Below are positions 27,437 through 35,353 of a DNA stretch of 64,000 bases, piece after piece. The translations under genes and the position numbers were made by a program. A model generated the notes under the pieces. That model was not told the origin of the DNA, searched no databases, and saw only the letters and a program-made list of their open reading frames with translations. Each line of letters begins with the position of its first letter. Within the stretch, counting starts at the first letter, position 1. Origin of the DNA: Ornithinibacillus bavariensis (GTDB lineage Bacteria > Bacillota > Bacilli > Bacillales > Amphibacillaceae); NCBI RefSeq assembly GCF_018333235.1, contig NZ_BORP01000002.1, forward strand, positions 496,001 to 560,000, given 5' to 3'.

Positions 27437-28552
27437 TTGGTTATCCCGTTAAAGAAAATTATTATGCATAAGCTAAGGATGCGCCTAAAGGAACCATTTG
27501 CAACTAGCTTTGGAGTAATGCAGGAGAAGGAATTTTATATTATTGAAGTAGTAGATTCTGATGGGAACAAGGGATATGGGGAAACAGTTGCATTTTCTGT
27601 ACCGTGGTATACAGAAGAAACCGTGAAATCGAATCGGGATATTATTGTAGATTGCTTAATTCCAATACTACGCGAACACGAGCTTTATCATCCCGATGAG
27701 GTTTTCCCTCTTTTTGAAAAACTAAGAGGAAATAACATGGCAAAGGCTGCTGTAGAAGGTGCAATATGGGATCTATATGCCAAGCGGAAGGGCATTTCCT
27801 TAGCGACTGCACTTGGAGGAGAAAAGACAGAAATTGGTGTAGGTATTAGTATTGGTATACAACGGACAGTGGGAGAACTCATCTCTAAGATAGAGCAGTC
27901 ATTAGAGGAAGGCTACAAACGTATTAAGCTTAAAATTAAGCCTGGACTAGATGTAGAAATTCTTCGTGAAGTACGAAGGCATTTTCCGGATACACCTATT
28001 ATGGCGGATGCGAATTCGGCCTATTCACTAAAGGATATCTCTCTCTTAAAGGAGTTAGACGATCTGGACTTAATGATGATTGAACAGCCACTGCAGCATT
28101 ACGATATTATTGACCATGCTAAGCTTCAGAATCAATTAAAAACACCAATTTGTTTAGATGAAAGTATTCATTCCTTATATGATGTAGAAAAGGCAATTGA
28201 ACTTGGAAGTTCCAAAGTTATTAATATTAAAATTGGGCGTGTTGGAGGACTTTCCGAGTCAAAGCGGATTCATAATTATTGTAAGAAACAGGGGATTCCT
28301 GTATGGTGTGGGGGAATGCTAGAAGCAGGGATTGGACGAGCCCACAATATTGCATTGTCAGCGCTAGCTAATTTTATACTACCAGGGGACACCTCTGGTT
28401 CATCCAGATATTGGGAAGAGGATATCATTCATCCAGAGGTTATAGCTGAAAAAGGTATCATTAAAGTTCCAACCTCCCCTGGCATTGGATACGAGATAAA
28501 CGAAGATGCTTTAAGAAAATTCCGTGTTGAACGACAGGAATACCAAATATAG
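27437..28552 (+). CDS. Enolase-superfamily N-acylamino acid racemase / o-succinylbenzoate synthase
   Basis: 371-residue enolase-superfamily enzyme of the MenC/NSAR group. Catalytic KxK is in RIKLKIKPG. Metal ligands lie in MADANSAY, MIEQPL and LDESIH, with the second acid/base Lys in NIKIGRVGG. Such enzymes can make o-succinylbenzoate for menaquinone or racemise N-succinyl amino acids. No other men gene is nearby, whereas the preceding gene is an acyl-amino-acid hydrolase, which favours the racemase role. TTG start at 27437 with GTGAGG RBS. Confidence 0.88.
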   Translation: MVIPLKKIIMHKLRMRLKEPFATSFGVMQEKEFYIIEVVDSDGNKGYGETVAFSVPWYTEETVKSNRDIIVDCLIPILREHELYHPDEVFPLFEKLRGNNMAKAAVEGAIWDLYAKRKGISLATALGGEKTEIGVGISIGIQRTVGELISKIEQSLEEGYKRIKLKIKPGLDVEILREVRRHFPDTPIMADANSAYSLKDISLLKELDDLDLMMIEQPLQHYDIIDHAKLQNQLKTPICLDESIHSLYDVEKAIELGSSKVINIKIGRVGGLSESKRIHNYCKKQGIPVWCGGMLEAGIGRAHNIALSALANFILPGDTSGSSRYWEEDIIHPEVIAEKGIIKVPTSPGIGYEINEDALRKFRVERQEYQI

Positions 28553-28587
28553 TAACAGTCATGACGTTCATGAAAGAAATAAAAGGA

Positions 28588-28613
28588 GCACCTGAATCAA
28601 TTGATTCAGGTGC
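28588..28613. terminator. Perfect palindromic stem between convergent genes
   Basis: GCACCTGAATCAA followed directly by TTGATTCAGGTGC, a perfect 26-bp palindrome. On the minus strand it is followed by TCCTTTTATTTC, so it best serves the amidase gene; the plus-strand side has no T-run. Confidence 0.7.
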
Positions 28614-28649
28614 ATATAAATATGGGAGGGCCTATGTCTTGATAGTGTG

Positions 28650-29753
28650 CTAATTCTGATTAAAATAGTTTACTAAGCCATCAGTTATTGCTTTTGCAAC
28701 CTTATCTTGGTATTCTTCGGTTTGAATTTTTTCAAAATCAGTAGGACTTGTCATAAAGCCTAACTCGAGTAATACAGATGGCTTCAGATTATTCACTAAT
28801 ACATAGTAATCTGCTGTCCGTACACCTCTGTCGGCCATAGGAATACCATCCATAAGTGCTGAGTGTATTTCGTTTGCAAGTGCTTTACTAGTTCCGTGAT
28901 TATAAAAATAGGTACTTACACCGTTTGCCTCAGGATCATTAAAGTAATCAAAATGGAGACTAATAAAGGCATCTGTTTGATGGCTATTACTCTTTCTTAC
29001 CCGATTTTCTAATGAAATAAACGTATCATTTTCCCTTGTATAATGTACACTGGCACCAGCCTGTGATAGTTTTTCCGCTACTTTTTTCGCAGTGGATAAT
29101 GCTAGATTCTTCTCGAATATTTTATCTTTTGTTGCCCCTGAATCCTTCCCGCCATGACCCGGATCTAGTAAAATCTCAACACCTTCTAGTTCCTGTTTTG
29201 TTATCATAATCGTATTTTCCGAGATTTTCATTTCTTTAGCTTCTAAATAGCCGGTCGGAATATCGGCATATTCATTATTTTCCTGTTTAATTGAAAATGG
29301 ATTAGTAAAATTCTCTTGTGCATTTTCTGACACTTCTTTTTTATCGAAACTATTACTCTTCTGATGACTCTCTGCAGTAGACTTCTTATCCTCCACTTCT
29401 TTTGTAGCAGCTTGCTCTTCATCAAATTCTGGCTCTATTTCTTCAACATGTACTTGCTCTTCAATTAATGATATGTGCTCTTTCATAACCCATACAGGCT
29501 GTCCAGCGTAAAAAGTCTTTACCCAGCCATTGAATTCTTCAAATGTACGGAGCTTATTTCCTACCACAAGATGGCCGACAATTTCTGCGCCTTCATCAGG
29601 TGCTGTTCGCATCGTTAGAAATTTTGTTTTTACCTCAAATAATTGGTGATCCTCATGCCCGTTTGCCTCAGCATGAACAGATTTGTTTGGAGTAACAAAG
29701 AACAGAGCAAATACTGTTCCAATTAGTAAAAACATCAGTAAAATTTTTCTCAT
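28650..29753 (-). CDS. Secreted N-acetylmuramoyl-L-alanine amidase with SH3 domain
   Basis: Cell-wall hydrolase. Signal peptide at residues 1-28 (ending SVHAEA). A bacterial SH3 domain follows (FLTMRTAPDEGAEIVGHL, GWVKTFYAGQPVWV). An acidic linker spans ~110-180. The C-terminal Amidase_3 domain has zinc ligands in LLDPGHGGKDSGA, the Glu in IFEKNLAL, SLHFDYFN, and LELGFMTSPTDFE. It cleaves the bond between muramic acid and the stem peptide. 367 residues, monocistronic. Confidence 0.93.
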   Translation of the reverse strand: MRKILLMFLLIGTVFALFFVTPNKSVHAEANGHEDHQLFEVKTKFLTMRTAPDEGAEIVGHLVVGNKLRTFEEFNGWVKTFYAGQPVWVMKEHISLIEEQVHVEEIEPEFDEEQAATKEVEDKKSTAESHQKSNSFDKKEVSENAQENFTNPFSIKQENNEYADIPTGYLEAKEMKISENTIMITKQELEGVEILLDPGHGGKDSGATKDKIFEKNLALSTAKKVAEKLSQAGASVHYTRENDTFISLENRVRKSNSHQTDAFISLHFDYFNDPEANGVSTYFYNHGTSKALANEIHSALMDGIPMADRGVRTADYYVLVNNLKPSVLLELGFMTSPTDFEKIQTEEYQDKVAKAITDGLVNYFNQN

Positions 29754-30396
29754 ATTCTATCAATCCTTCTCTTACAAATTATGAAACTAGTAGAAAGGAT
29801 GACCACAAATTAATAGATTTATACTATTAAAATGAAAAAAATTATATAAGTACTGATGCTAGCTTATATATAGGACTTATTAAGGGTTTATTAGGAGTAA
29901 ACCCTACTTTAGTAGGGGGAAATCTATTAAAAAGAATTAATTGGTCTTTGTTATTAGTTCTTTTTATATAATGCTGAAATGGTAGAACTGTCGAACTTCG
30001 ATATATCTTATTTACCTATATTCGTGTAGTTGTCAAATAGTTACTTATTATTAGTTCTTTAGACAATAATTGGTAGCTGACTAACGATAAAGTTAGGGAA
30101 GATAGACTAGTCGATTCGAACTAGTAGTGTATCTAATACTGACTAAGTATACAAATAAGTCATATCAATTATCCAGATTTAATTCTTTTCTCGACGATAA
30201 AGAACAGTTATCAAAGGAACAACGGAAAATTTCTACAGGATATACTGATTTATTCGGAAGGAATTAAATCTATCATCCTATTCAATAAATGGTAGATTAA
30301 TAGGATTTGCAATTCGGACTTTTCTGTTAATATGGGTATACTGAGTCAACATGATGTGAAATGTTGGAAATTTTATGATAGAAAGGTCGGGTGATA
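29754..30396. other. Long intergenic region, no gene recognised
   Basis: About 640 bp, very AT-rich. Short hairpins occur around 29884-29920 (GGTTTA/TAAACC; CCCTAC/GTAGGG). ATTAGTTCTTT occurs twice, near 29952 and 30049. It may hold the control region of the secreted-protein operon that follows. I saw no convincing promoter or riboswitch. Confidence 0.4.
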
Positions 30397-30840
30397 ATGA
30401 GGAAAATACTAGCCGTCATTCTCATATCAATCACAATCCTAATATTTGGAGTCATAACTGTTCAAGCAGAAAAATTCTTCCATAAGGAAAAGCTAGAGAG
30501 CTTAATAGATGCGATTGAAACTATGTTAATGGATCCTAAGGCAGCAGTGTCAGAATTTCTAAAGGGTCGTCGTCAGGAAAAACACTTCAAACGTATGGAG
30601 GAGGAACTAGCTGCTGTGATTAGCAATACAAGAGAGAATACGACTAGCGGTGTCATCCAGTATAAGGGAAATTACGAAATGAGCCTTAAACAATTGGAAG
30701 AAGATATTCTTATGAGCACACAATATGAAGAATATATCAATCAGAAAACGAGAGAAATACAGTTGGAGATAGAAGAGGATATGGAAGATTACCTAAGTGA
30801 ATTACTTGGAGGAGAAGGAAGCAACAATATTATTAAATAG
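30397..30840 (+). CDS. Secreted helical protein, first of a three-member cluster
   Basis: Not recognised. 147 residues with a signal peptide (MRKILAVILISITILIFGVI, cleavage after VQA). The mature part is highly charged and helical (KLESLIDAIETMLMDPKAAV, then LEEDILMSTQYEEYI...) with no cysteines. Start taken as ATG 30397 behind GGGTG; a GTG two codons earlier is possible. It is followed 15 nt later by a second secreted coiled-coil protein, then a third and a signal peptidase, suggesting an extracellular assembly encoded as an operon. Confidence 0.72.
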   Translation: MRKILAVILISITILIFGVITVQAEKFFHKEKLESLIDAIETMLMDPKAAVSEFLKGRRQEKHFKRMEEELAAVISNTRENTTSGVIQYKGNYEMSLKQLEEDILMSTQYEEYINQKTREIQLEIEEDMEDYLSELLGGEGSNNIIK

Positions 30841-30855
30841 AAAGGAAGAAGAAAA

Positions 30856-31632
30856 TTGGAAAAAGGTAAAAAGCTGAAGATGAAGCTGGCAGCGGGAGTT
30901 ATTGCAGTTGGGGTTATAACTGGTTCAGGAATAGCGTTTGCAAATACTGATGCAGGCACAAAGCTTCGTGAGTGGTACCAAGCGATGTTTGGAGAGACAG
31001 TTTCATCCATTGAAGAACAAGTAAACGCATATGGAGAGAGTAAAATCCCAGGCTTAGAGCAAGAATACGAGAGATTAAAGTCAGAAGCTCAGATTGACAT
31101 TGATCTGTCAAGGGAGTTAGCAACTGGCCAGTCACTAGAAGAAATTATTAACGCTAAGTTAAGTCACTTGGATTCTTTAAGTGAAGAAGAACGTGCCATT
31201 TTAGAGGGGATAGGGCAAGAATTCTACAACGTATTCCTCGATGGCTATTTCGAAATTATCCGTCTGAAAGATGAGGGAATACAATTTGCTACCAATGATC
31301 TCACGAATTATACTGGTCAATTAGGTCAAGCAGCTATAAATGAAATGACAGCAGATATTAATACAGCTAGAGATCGAGCTGTTCAAGAACTGGAAGACGC
31401 AATTCGTCAAGCACAAGAGAGACTTGCCATGGAGCTAAATAATCAAGAGGAAATAACGGTTAGAAATTTAAAAAACCAAATTGATTGGCGCATCCAGGAG
31501 TTGAGAGAGGATGTAACAGCATTATTAGACACGCTTGTTGAAGAGCAGCAAGCCATTATTGTGGCAAAAGCACAGGAGCTTGAAGATAATGCAAAGGCTG
31601 TTTTAGATGAGGTTGTAAATAATATTAATTAA
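30856..31632 (+). CDS. Secreted coiled-coil protein, largest of the cluster
   Basis: Not recognised. 258 residues, TTG start behind AAAGGAAG. Signal peptide MKLAAGVIAVGVITGSGIAF with cleavage around AFA. The mature N-terminus reads NTDAGTKLREWYQAMFGE; the third member starts similarly (ADQDIGYMISNWL), suggesting paralogy. The remainder is almost continuous amphipathic helix (DINTARDRAVQELEDAIRQA, KNQIDWRIQELREDVTALLD) without Cys or catalytic motifs. A stalk, fibre or surface-layer-like role is possible, but this is inference from shape alone. Confidence 0.72.
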   Translation: MEKGKKLKMKLAAGVIAVGVITGSGIAFANTDAGTKLREWYQAMFGETVSSIEEQVNAYGESKIPGLEQEYERLKSEAQIDIDLSRELATGQSLEEIINAKLSHLDSLSEEERAILEGIGQEFYNVFLDGYFEIIRLKDEGIQFATNDLTNYTGQLGQAAINEMTADINTARDRAVQELEDAIRQAQERLAMELNNQEEITVRNLKNQIDWRIQELREDVTALLDTLVEEQQAIIVAKAQELEDNAKAVLDEVVNNIN

Positions 31633-31640
31633 TTAAAAAG

Positions 31641-31694
31641 AGGATGTCCCAAACTAGTTACCCCCTTAACTAACGGGACATCTCTCTTCTTTTA
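31641..31694 (+). terminator. Terminator/attenuator inside the secreted-protein cluster
   Basis: GATGTCCC (31643-31650) pairs with GGGACATC (31675-31682). An inner TAGTTA/TAACTA stem lies within, and TCTCTTCTTTT follows. It sits between the second and third genes, and its tail runs into the AGGAGGTG RBS of the third, so it could lower downstream expression relative to the 258-residue protein. Confidence 0.8.
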
Positions 31695-31706
31695 GGAGGT
31701 GCATTC

Positions 31707-32165
31707 ATGAAAAAAAATAAAAAATTATTTCTACGATTAGCAGGAATGTCCCTAATCCTAATGATTATTTTTAGTGGGGTGAAAATTGCCTTTGCCGATC
31801 AGGATATTGGCTATATGATATCCAATTGGCTGGATAGAAAGAGAATAGAATCCTTAAAAGAAATAGACAATACTATTTCTGAAGAACAAGCAACTCAGAC
31901 AAGCCGCTTAAAGAGTGAAATAAATAAAAAAATAAAGGCTGCAGAAGAACAATATCATTCGTTTATTGAAAGCGAAAAGTTAAAACGAGTTCAAGGCTTG
32001 GAAAAATATACCACACAGCTCATTGAAAAATATGAAGCCCCTGAAATATCAAGGGAGGAAACGATTAAGAAGCTAGAATGTATAAAACAAAAAGCAGAAA
32101 TAGAAATGGATATTGTTCTGGGGAAAAAGGGGGAGAATGAGTTAATTAGTTGTAGCAATAATTGA
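31707..32165 (+). CDS. Secreted helical protein, third of the cluster
   Basis: Not recognised. 152 residues with signal peptide (LFLRLAGMSLILMIIFSGVK, cleavage near AFA). The mature start ADQDIGYMISNWLDRK resembles the second cluster protein. The rest is lysine/glutamate-rich coiled coil (SRLKSEINKKIKAAEEQYHS), ending in a short tail with two cysteines (KLECIKQ, ISCSNN). Excellent RBS AGGAGGTG. A signal peptidase gene follows after ~100 nt. Confidence 0.72.
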   Translation: MKKNKKLFLRLAGMSLILMIIFSGVKIAFADQDIGYMISNWLDRKRIESLKEIDNTISEEQATQTSRLKSEINKKIKAAEEQYHSFIESEKLKRVQGLEKYTTQLIEKYEAPEISREETIKKLECIKQKAEIEMDIVLGKKGENELISCSNN

Positions 32166-32262
32166 GAAAGAAGGGAATAAATTCGGCTTAAGAAATCTGA
32201 TTGTCAAGAAGTAGAAAATTGACAACCGAACATAAGAATCGGTATTTGTTCTAGGACGAGAG

Positions 32263-32799
32263 GTGGTTAATATAGCTTCAGAGGTGTTGGTTTTAAAAAA
32301 GGACACAAGGGATAGAGAAAAAGAAAAATTAGGATGGTTAAGCTGGATAGTTTTTCTTCTATTATTAGTAATCGTATTCATAGTTTTTCGTTTCGTTATT
32401 GGTTTTACTGTTATTGCAGGTGACTCGATGAATCCAACGCTAGAAGAAGGGAATGTCATTGTAACTAGTAATATATTCTTCAATATTGAACGTAATGACA
32501 TTATGGTATACCGTGACCAAGACGGTTTTAATGTAATTAAGAGAGTTATAGGCTTACCAAATGATACAATTGCCATTCAAGATGGAGCAGTAATTGTTAA
32601 TGGGAAAGTCTTACAGGAAACTTCTATTATCGGGGTTCCAAATGATTTTCAAGAAGTGATTGTCCCAAGAAATTCTTATTTTGTAATAGGTGACAATCGT
32701 ACACCTGGTGAGAGTTTGGATAGCAGGAGTGAGAATGTTGGTGCCATTCAACAAGAAAATATATTAGGTAAAGTTATGTTCACCCTATTTCCGTTTTAG
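32263..32799 (+). CDS. Type I signal peptidase (SipS-like)
   Basis: Membrane-bound serine protease removing signal peptides. One N-terminal transmembrane helix (WIVFLLLLVIVFIVFRFVIG) is followed by nucleophile Ser55 in AGDSMNPTL, general-base Lys93 in NVIKRVIGLPND, and the C-terminal signature GDNR...SLDSR. It has the Ser-Lys dyad of the bacterial SipS class, unlike SipW. 178 residues from GTG 32263; AGGA spacing supports it, but a later TTG is possible. Its position directly after three secreted proteins suggests it may be dedicated to them, although SipS-type enzymes are usually general. Confidence 0.9.
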   Translation: MVNIASEVLVLKKDTRDREKEKLGWLSWIVFLLLLVIVFIVFRFVIGFTVIAGDSMNPTLEEGNVIVTSNIFFNIERNDIMVYRDQDGFNVIKRVIGLPNDTIAIQDGAVIVNGKVLQETSIIGVPNDFQEVIVPRNSYFVIGDNRTPGESLDSRSENVGAIQQENILGKVMFTLFPF

Positions 32800-32829
32800 G
32801 AAGGATTTTATTTTTGATCACATCTCATA

Positions 32830-32880
32830 GGTGCGTGTAGTAAGGGAAATTGATATTTCCATACTACTCGCACCTTAATT
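32830..32880 (+). terminator. Terminator after the signal peptidase gene
   Basis: GGTGCGTGTAGTA (32830-32842) pairs with TACTACTCGCACC (32862-32874), one mismatch, with inner GGAAA/TTTCC pairing. The T-run is short (TTAATTGTT). Confidence 0.75.
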
Positions 32881-32884
32881 GTTA

Positions 32885-32922
32885 TTGATTTCTACTTGCT
32901 TGTTCGTTTATAATTATGATAA
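32885..32922 (+). promoter_or_regulatory. Promoter with overlapping PerR/Fur-like box
   Basis: TTGATT (32885-32890), 18-bp spacer, TATAAT (32909-32914) before the ABC transporter operon. Overlapping the -10, TTATAAT-T-ATGATAA (32908-32922) matches the PerR box TTATAATNATTATAA with a single mismatch. AT-rich boxes of this sort arise by chance, so the regulator is uncertain. Confidence 0.4.
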
Positions 32923-32986
32923 TCATCCGAATTGTTGGATAATTCCAATTAAATAGATGGTACATGAATGGAGAGGGGAAAATGGA

Positions 32987-33769
32987 ATGAAGTTCGGACG
33001 TAAATTTCTATTGCTTGGTATTTTGATTCTTTCTTTTAGTATATGGTTGCAAGCTTGTGGGACAGGGAATAGTAGTAATGGCTCGTCAGGCTCTAAGGAC
33101 AAGCTAATTGTTGCAACAGATGCTACATATGCACCAATGGAATACATGGATGATGAAGGTAAGATTGTTGGGATAGATATTGATATAGTAAAAGCAATTG
33201 CAGAAGCGGCTGGATTTGAAGTGGAGTTTAAAAATTATGGTTGGGAGCCTTTATTTGCTGCAGTGGAGAATGGTGAGGTTGATTTTGCGGTATCCTCTAT
33301 TACTATCGATCCTGACCGTGAGAAGACCTTCGATTTTTCAGATCCATACTTTGTAGCAAATCAGTTAATTCTAGTACCTGAAGATACGGATATTGAGAGT
33401 TTTGAGGATTTAAAAGATAAAAAGGTATCGGTGCAAATTAATACAACTGGTCATAAGGTAGTAAAAGGTCTTTTAGGAAATACAAGTTTAGACATCGTTG
33501 CAACAGAAACGATGCCACTTGCTATTACAGAGATGCTAAATGGTAATGCAGATGCTGCAGTAGGGGATAACTCTGTTGTGCTAGAATACGTGAAAAATAA
33601 TCCGAATGTTGAGTTGAAAACCATTGAGGATGCAAGTTTCGAGAAGGAGTATTACGGATTAATGGTACAAAAAGGAAATAATGAAGTGGTAGACCTCTTA
33701 AATGAAGGAATTAAAAAGATTAAAGAGGATGGAACGTTAAAAGAAATCACTGGGTTAGACATTGAATAA
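32987..33769 (+). CDS. Polar amino acid ABC transporter, substrate-binding lipoprotein
   Basis: Extracytoplasmic binding protein of the family-3 type. Lipobox WLQAC after a hydrophobic signal; then a Ser/Gly linker and the binding domain (LIVATDATYAPMEYMDDEGK, GIDIDIVKAIAEAAG, SSITIDPDREKTFDFSDPY). The aspartate/arginine motif binding the amino acid backbone (DPDREKTFDFS) is present. Start chosen at ATG 32987 after GAGAGGGG; the longer ATG at 32957 lacks an RBS. First gene of a binding protein-permease-ATPase operon. The substrate (glutamine, arginine or cystine class) cannot be told. Confidence 0.93.
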   Translation: MKFGRKFLLLGILILSFSIWLQACGTGNSSNGSSGSKDKLIVATDATYAPMEYMDDEGKIVGIDIDIVKAIAEAAGFEVEFKNYGWEPLFAAVENGEVDFAVSSITIDPDREKTFDFSDPYFVANQLILVPEDTDIESFEDLKDKKVSVQINTTGHKVVKGLLGNTSLDIVATETMPLAITEMLNGNADAAVGDNSVVLEYVKNNPNVELKTIEDASFEKEYYGLMVQKGNNEVVDLLNEGIKKIKEDGTLKEITGLDIE

Positions 33770-33855
33770 GTATAGCTAGTTCCATACAAAGATACCTTTA
33801 TTTCAAAAGATATATAGCTAAGGGCGTCTGGGCTATACTTCTAAACATACTGGAG

Positions 33856-34587
33856 GTGATTTCCATCGAATTCGATATTAGACTTGATATGATATGGAAT
33901 TATAAGGAGCTCTTTATCACAGGGCTCTGGGTTACACTAGCTTTAACTGCAATCGGATATATTGGTGGTGTGATATTAGGACTGTTCCTTGGATTGGGTA
34001 AGCTCTCAAAAAAGAAATGGGTCTATTATCCTTGTAAGTATTATGTTGATTTTTTCCGAGGAACACCTTTACTGGTCCAAATATTACTTATTCATCTGGC
34101 TCTAATTCCATCAATCTTTGGTCATTCCTTAGGATTCTTTGTATCTGGATCGTTAGCATTAATACTAAATTGTGCAGCCTATAATGCAGAAATAATTCGT
34201 GCTGGAATTCAATCTATTGAAAAAGGACAAATGGAAGCCGCTAGATCCTTAGGTATGCCGAAAAGGGAAGCAATGAAGCATATCATTTTGCCACAGGCTT
34301 TTAGACGAATGATTCCTCCACTTGGAAATGAGCTAATAGCCTTACTGAAGGATTCTTCATTGGTCAACGTAATTGCAGCAACGGACCTTTTGTATGCAGG
34401 TAAAGTCGTTGCAGGTGCCTATGCACGCTTTTGGGAGCCTTATATTACTGTTGCAATTCTTTACTTACTTCTAACCTGGATATTTACAAAAATTATTGCC
34501 TATGTGGAAAATCGATACAGTAATAGCTATGTTCCTCCACAAAGACGACGGGTCTTTTCGTTTGGACGCACTTCAGTGGGTAGGTGA
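33856..34587 (+). CDS. Polar amino acid ABC transporter permease
   Basis: Membrane permease of the HisMQ/GlnP type with about five helices (TGLWVTLALTAIGYIGGVIL). The ATPase-docking EAA loop is visible as EAARSLGMPKREAMKHIILP. The start is unclear: the GTG at 33856 lies within the GGAGGTGA Shine-Dalgarno sequence, the in-frame ATC at 33865 has ideal 8-nt spacing, and the first in-frame ATG is 30 nt further. An unusual AUC or AUU start is possible. It ends 4 nt before the ATPase gene. Confidence 0.92.
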   Translation: MISIEFDIRLDMIWNYKELFITGLWVTLALTAIGYIGGVILGLFLGLGKLSKKKWVYYPCKYYVDFFRGTPLLVQILLIHLALIPSIFGHSLGFFVSGSLALILNCAAYNAEIIRAGIQSIEKGQMEAARSLGMPKREAMKHIILPQAFRRMIPPLGNELIALLKDSSLVNVIAATDLLYAGKVVAGAYARFWEPYITVAILYLLLTWIFTKIIAYVENRYSNSYVPPQRRRVFSFGRTSVGR

Positions 34588-34591
34588 TTAA

Positions 34592-35314
34592 ATGATAAAA
34601 GTTGAAGGTCTTTATAAATCATTTGGCAGCCTAGAGGTTTTAAAGGGCATAGATTGTGAGATTCAAGAGAAAGAGGTTGTTTGTGTTATTGGGCCAAGTG
34701 GGTCAGGGAAGAGTACTTTTTTGCGTTGTATTAACTTGCTTGAAGATATCACCAATGGATCGGTTTTTATTGATGGAGTTCAGGTTAATGCAAAAGAAAC
34801 AGACATAAACGAAATTCGCAAAGAGGTAGGGATGGTATTTCAACAGTTCAATCTTTTCCCACATATGAGAGTGTTAGAAAATATCACGATTGCACCAATC
34901 AAAATACGGAAAATGGATCAAATCGAAGCGAATGATTTAGCGCTTCAATTGTTAGAAAAGGTAGGATTACGTGATAAGGCAGATGCTTACCCTGAGCAGT
35001 TATCAGGTGGGCAAATGCAGCGTGTCGCAATTGCTAGAGCCCTTGCGATGCGACCAAAGATTATGTTGTTTGATGAGCCAACATCAGCTCTAGACCCGGA
35101 AATGGTAAAAGAAGTACTTGATGTGATGAAACAACTTGCAGAGGAAGGTATGACCATGGTCGTCGTTACGCATGAGATGGGATTTGCTAGAGAAGTGGGA
35201 GACCGAGTCTTCTTTATGGATGGTGGTATTATCGTTGAGGAAGGTACACCTGAAGAGGTTTATGGACAGCCGAAGAGTGCAAGAACACAAGATTTTTTAA
35301 GTAAAGTACTATAA
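34592..35314 (+). CDS. Polar amino acid ABC transporter ATP-binding protein
   Basis: GlnQ-type ATPase, 240 residues. Walker [11 protein letters not shown]-loop [10 protein letters not shown], signature [15 protein letters not shown], Walker [13 protein letters not shown] and switch His VVTHEMGF are all intact. It drives uptake by the binding protein and permease upstream and forms a dimer at the membrane. The operon ends in a long perfect terminator. Confidence 0.95.
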   Translation: MIKVEGLYKSFGSLEVLKGIDCEIQEKEVVCVIGPSGSGKSTFLRCINLLEDITNGSVFIDGVQVNAKETDINEIRKEVGMVFQQFNLFPHMRVLENITIAPIKIRKMDQIEANDLALQLLEKVGLRDKADAYPEQLSGGQMQRVAIARALAMRPKIMLFDEPTSALDPEMVKEVLDVMKQLAEEGMTMVVVTHEMGFAREVGDRVFFMDGGIIVEEGTPEEVYGQPKSARTQDFLSKVL

Positions 35315-35353
35315 ATAGAAAAAAGATGCGAGAAAATCGCATCTTTTTTCTAT
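35315..35353. terminator. Bidirectional terminator between convergent genes
   Basis: ATAGAAAAAAGATGCGA (35315-35331) pairs perfectly over 17 bp with TCGCATCTTTTTTCTAT (35337-35353), GAAAA loop. It has A- and T-runs on both sides, so it serves the ABC operon and proline dehydrogenase. Confidence 0.95.
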
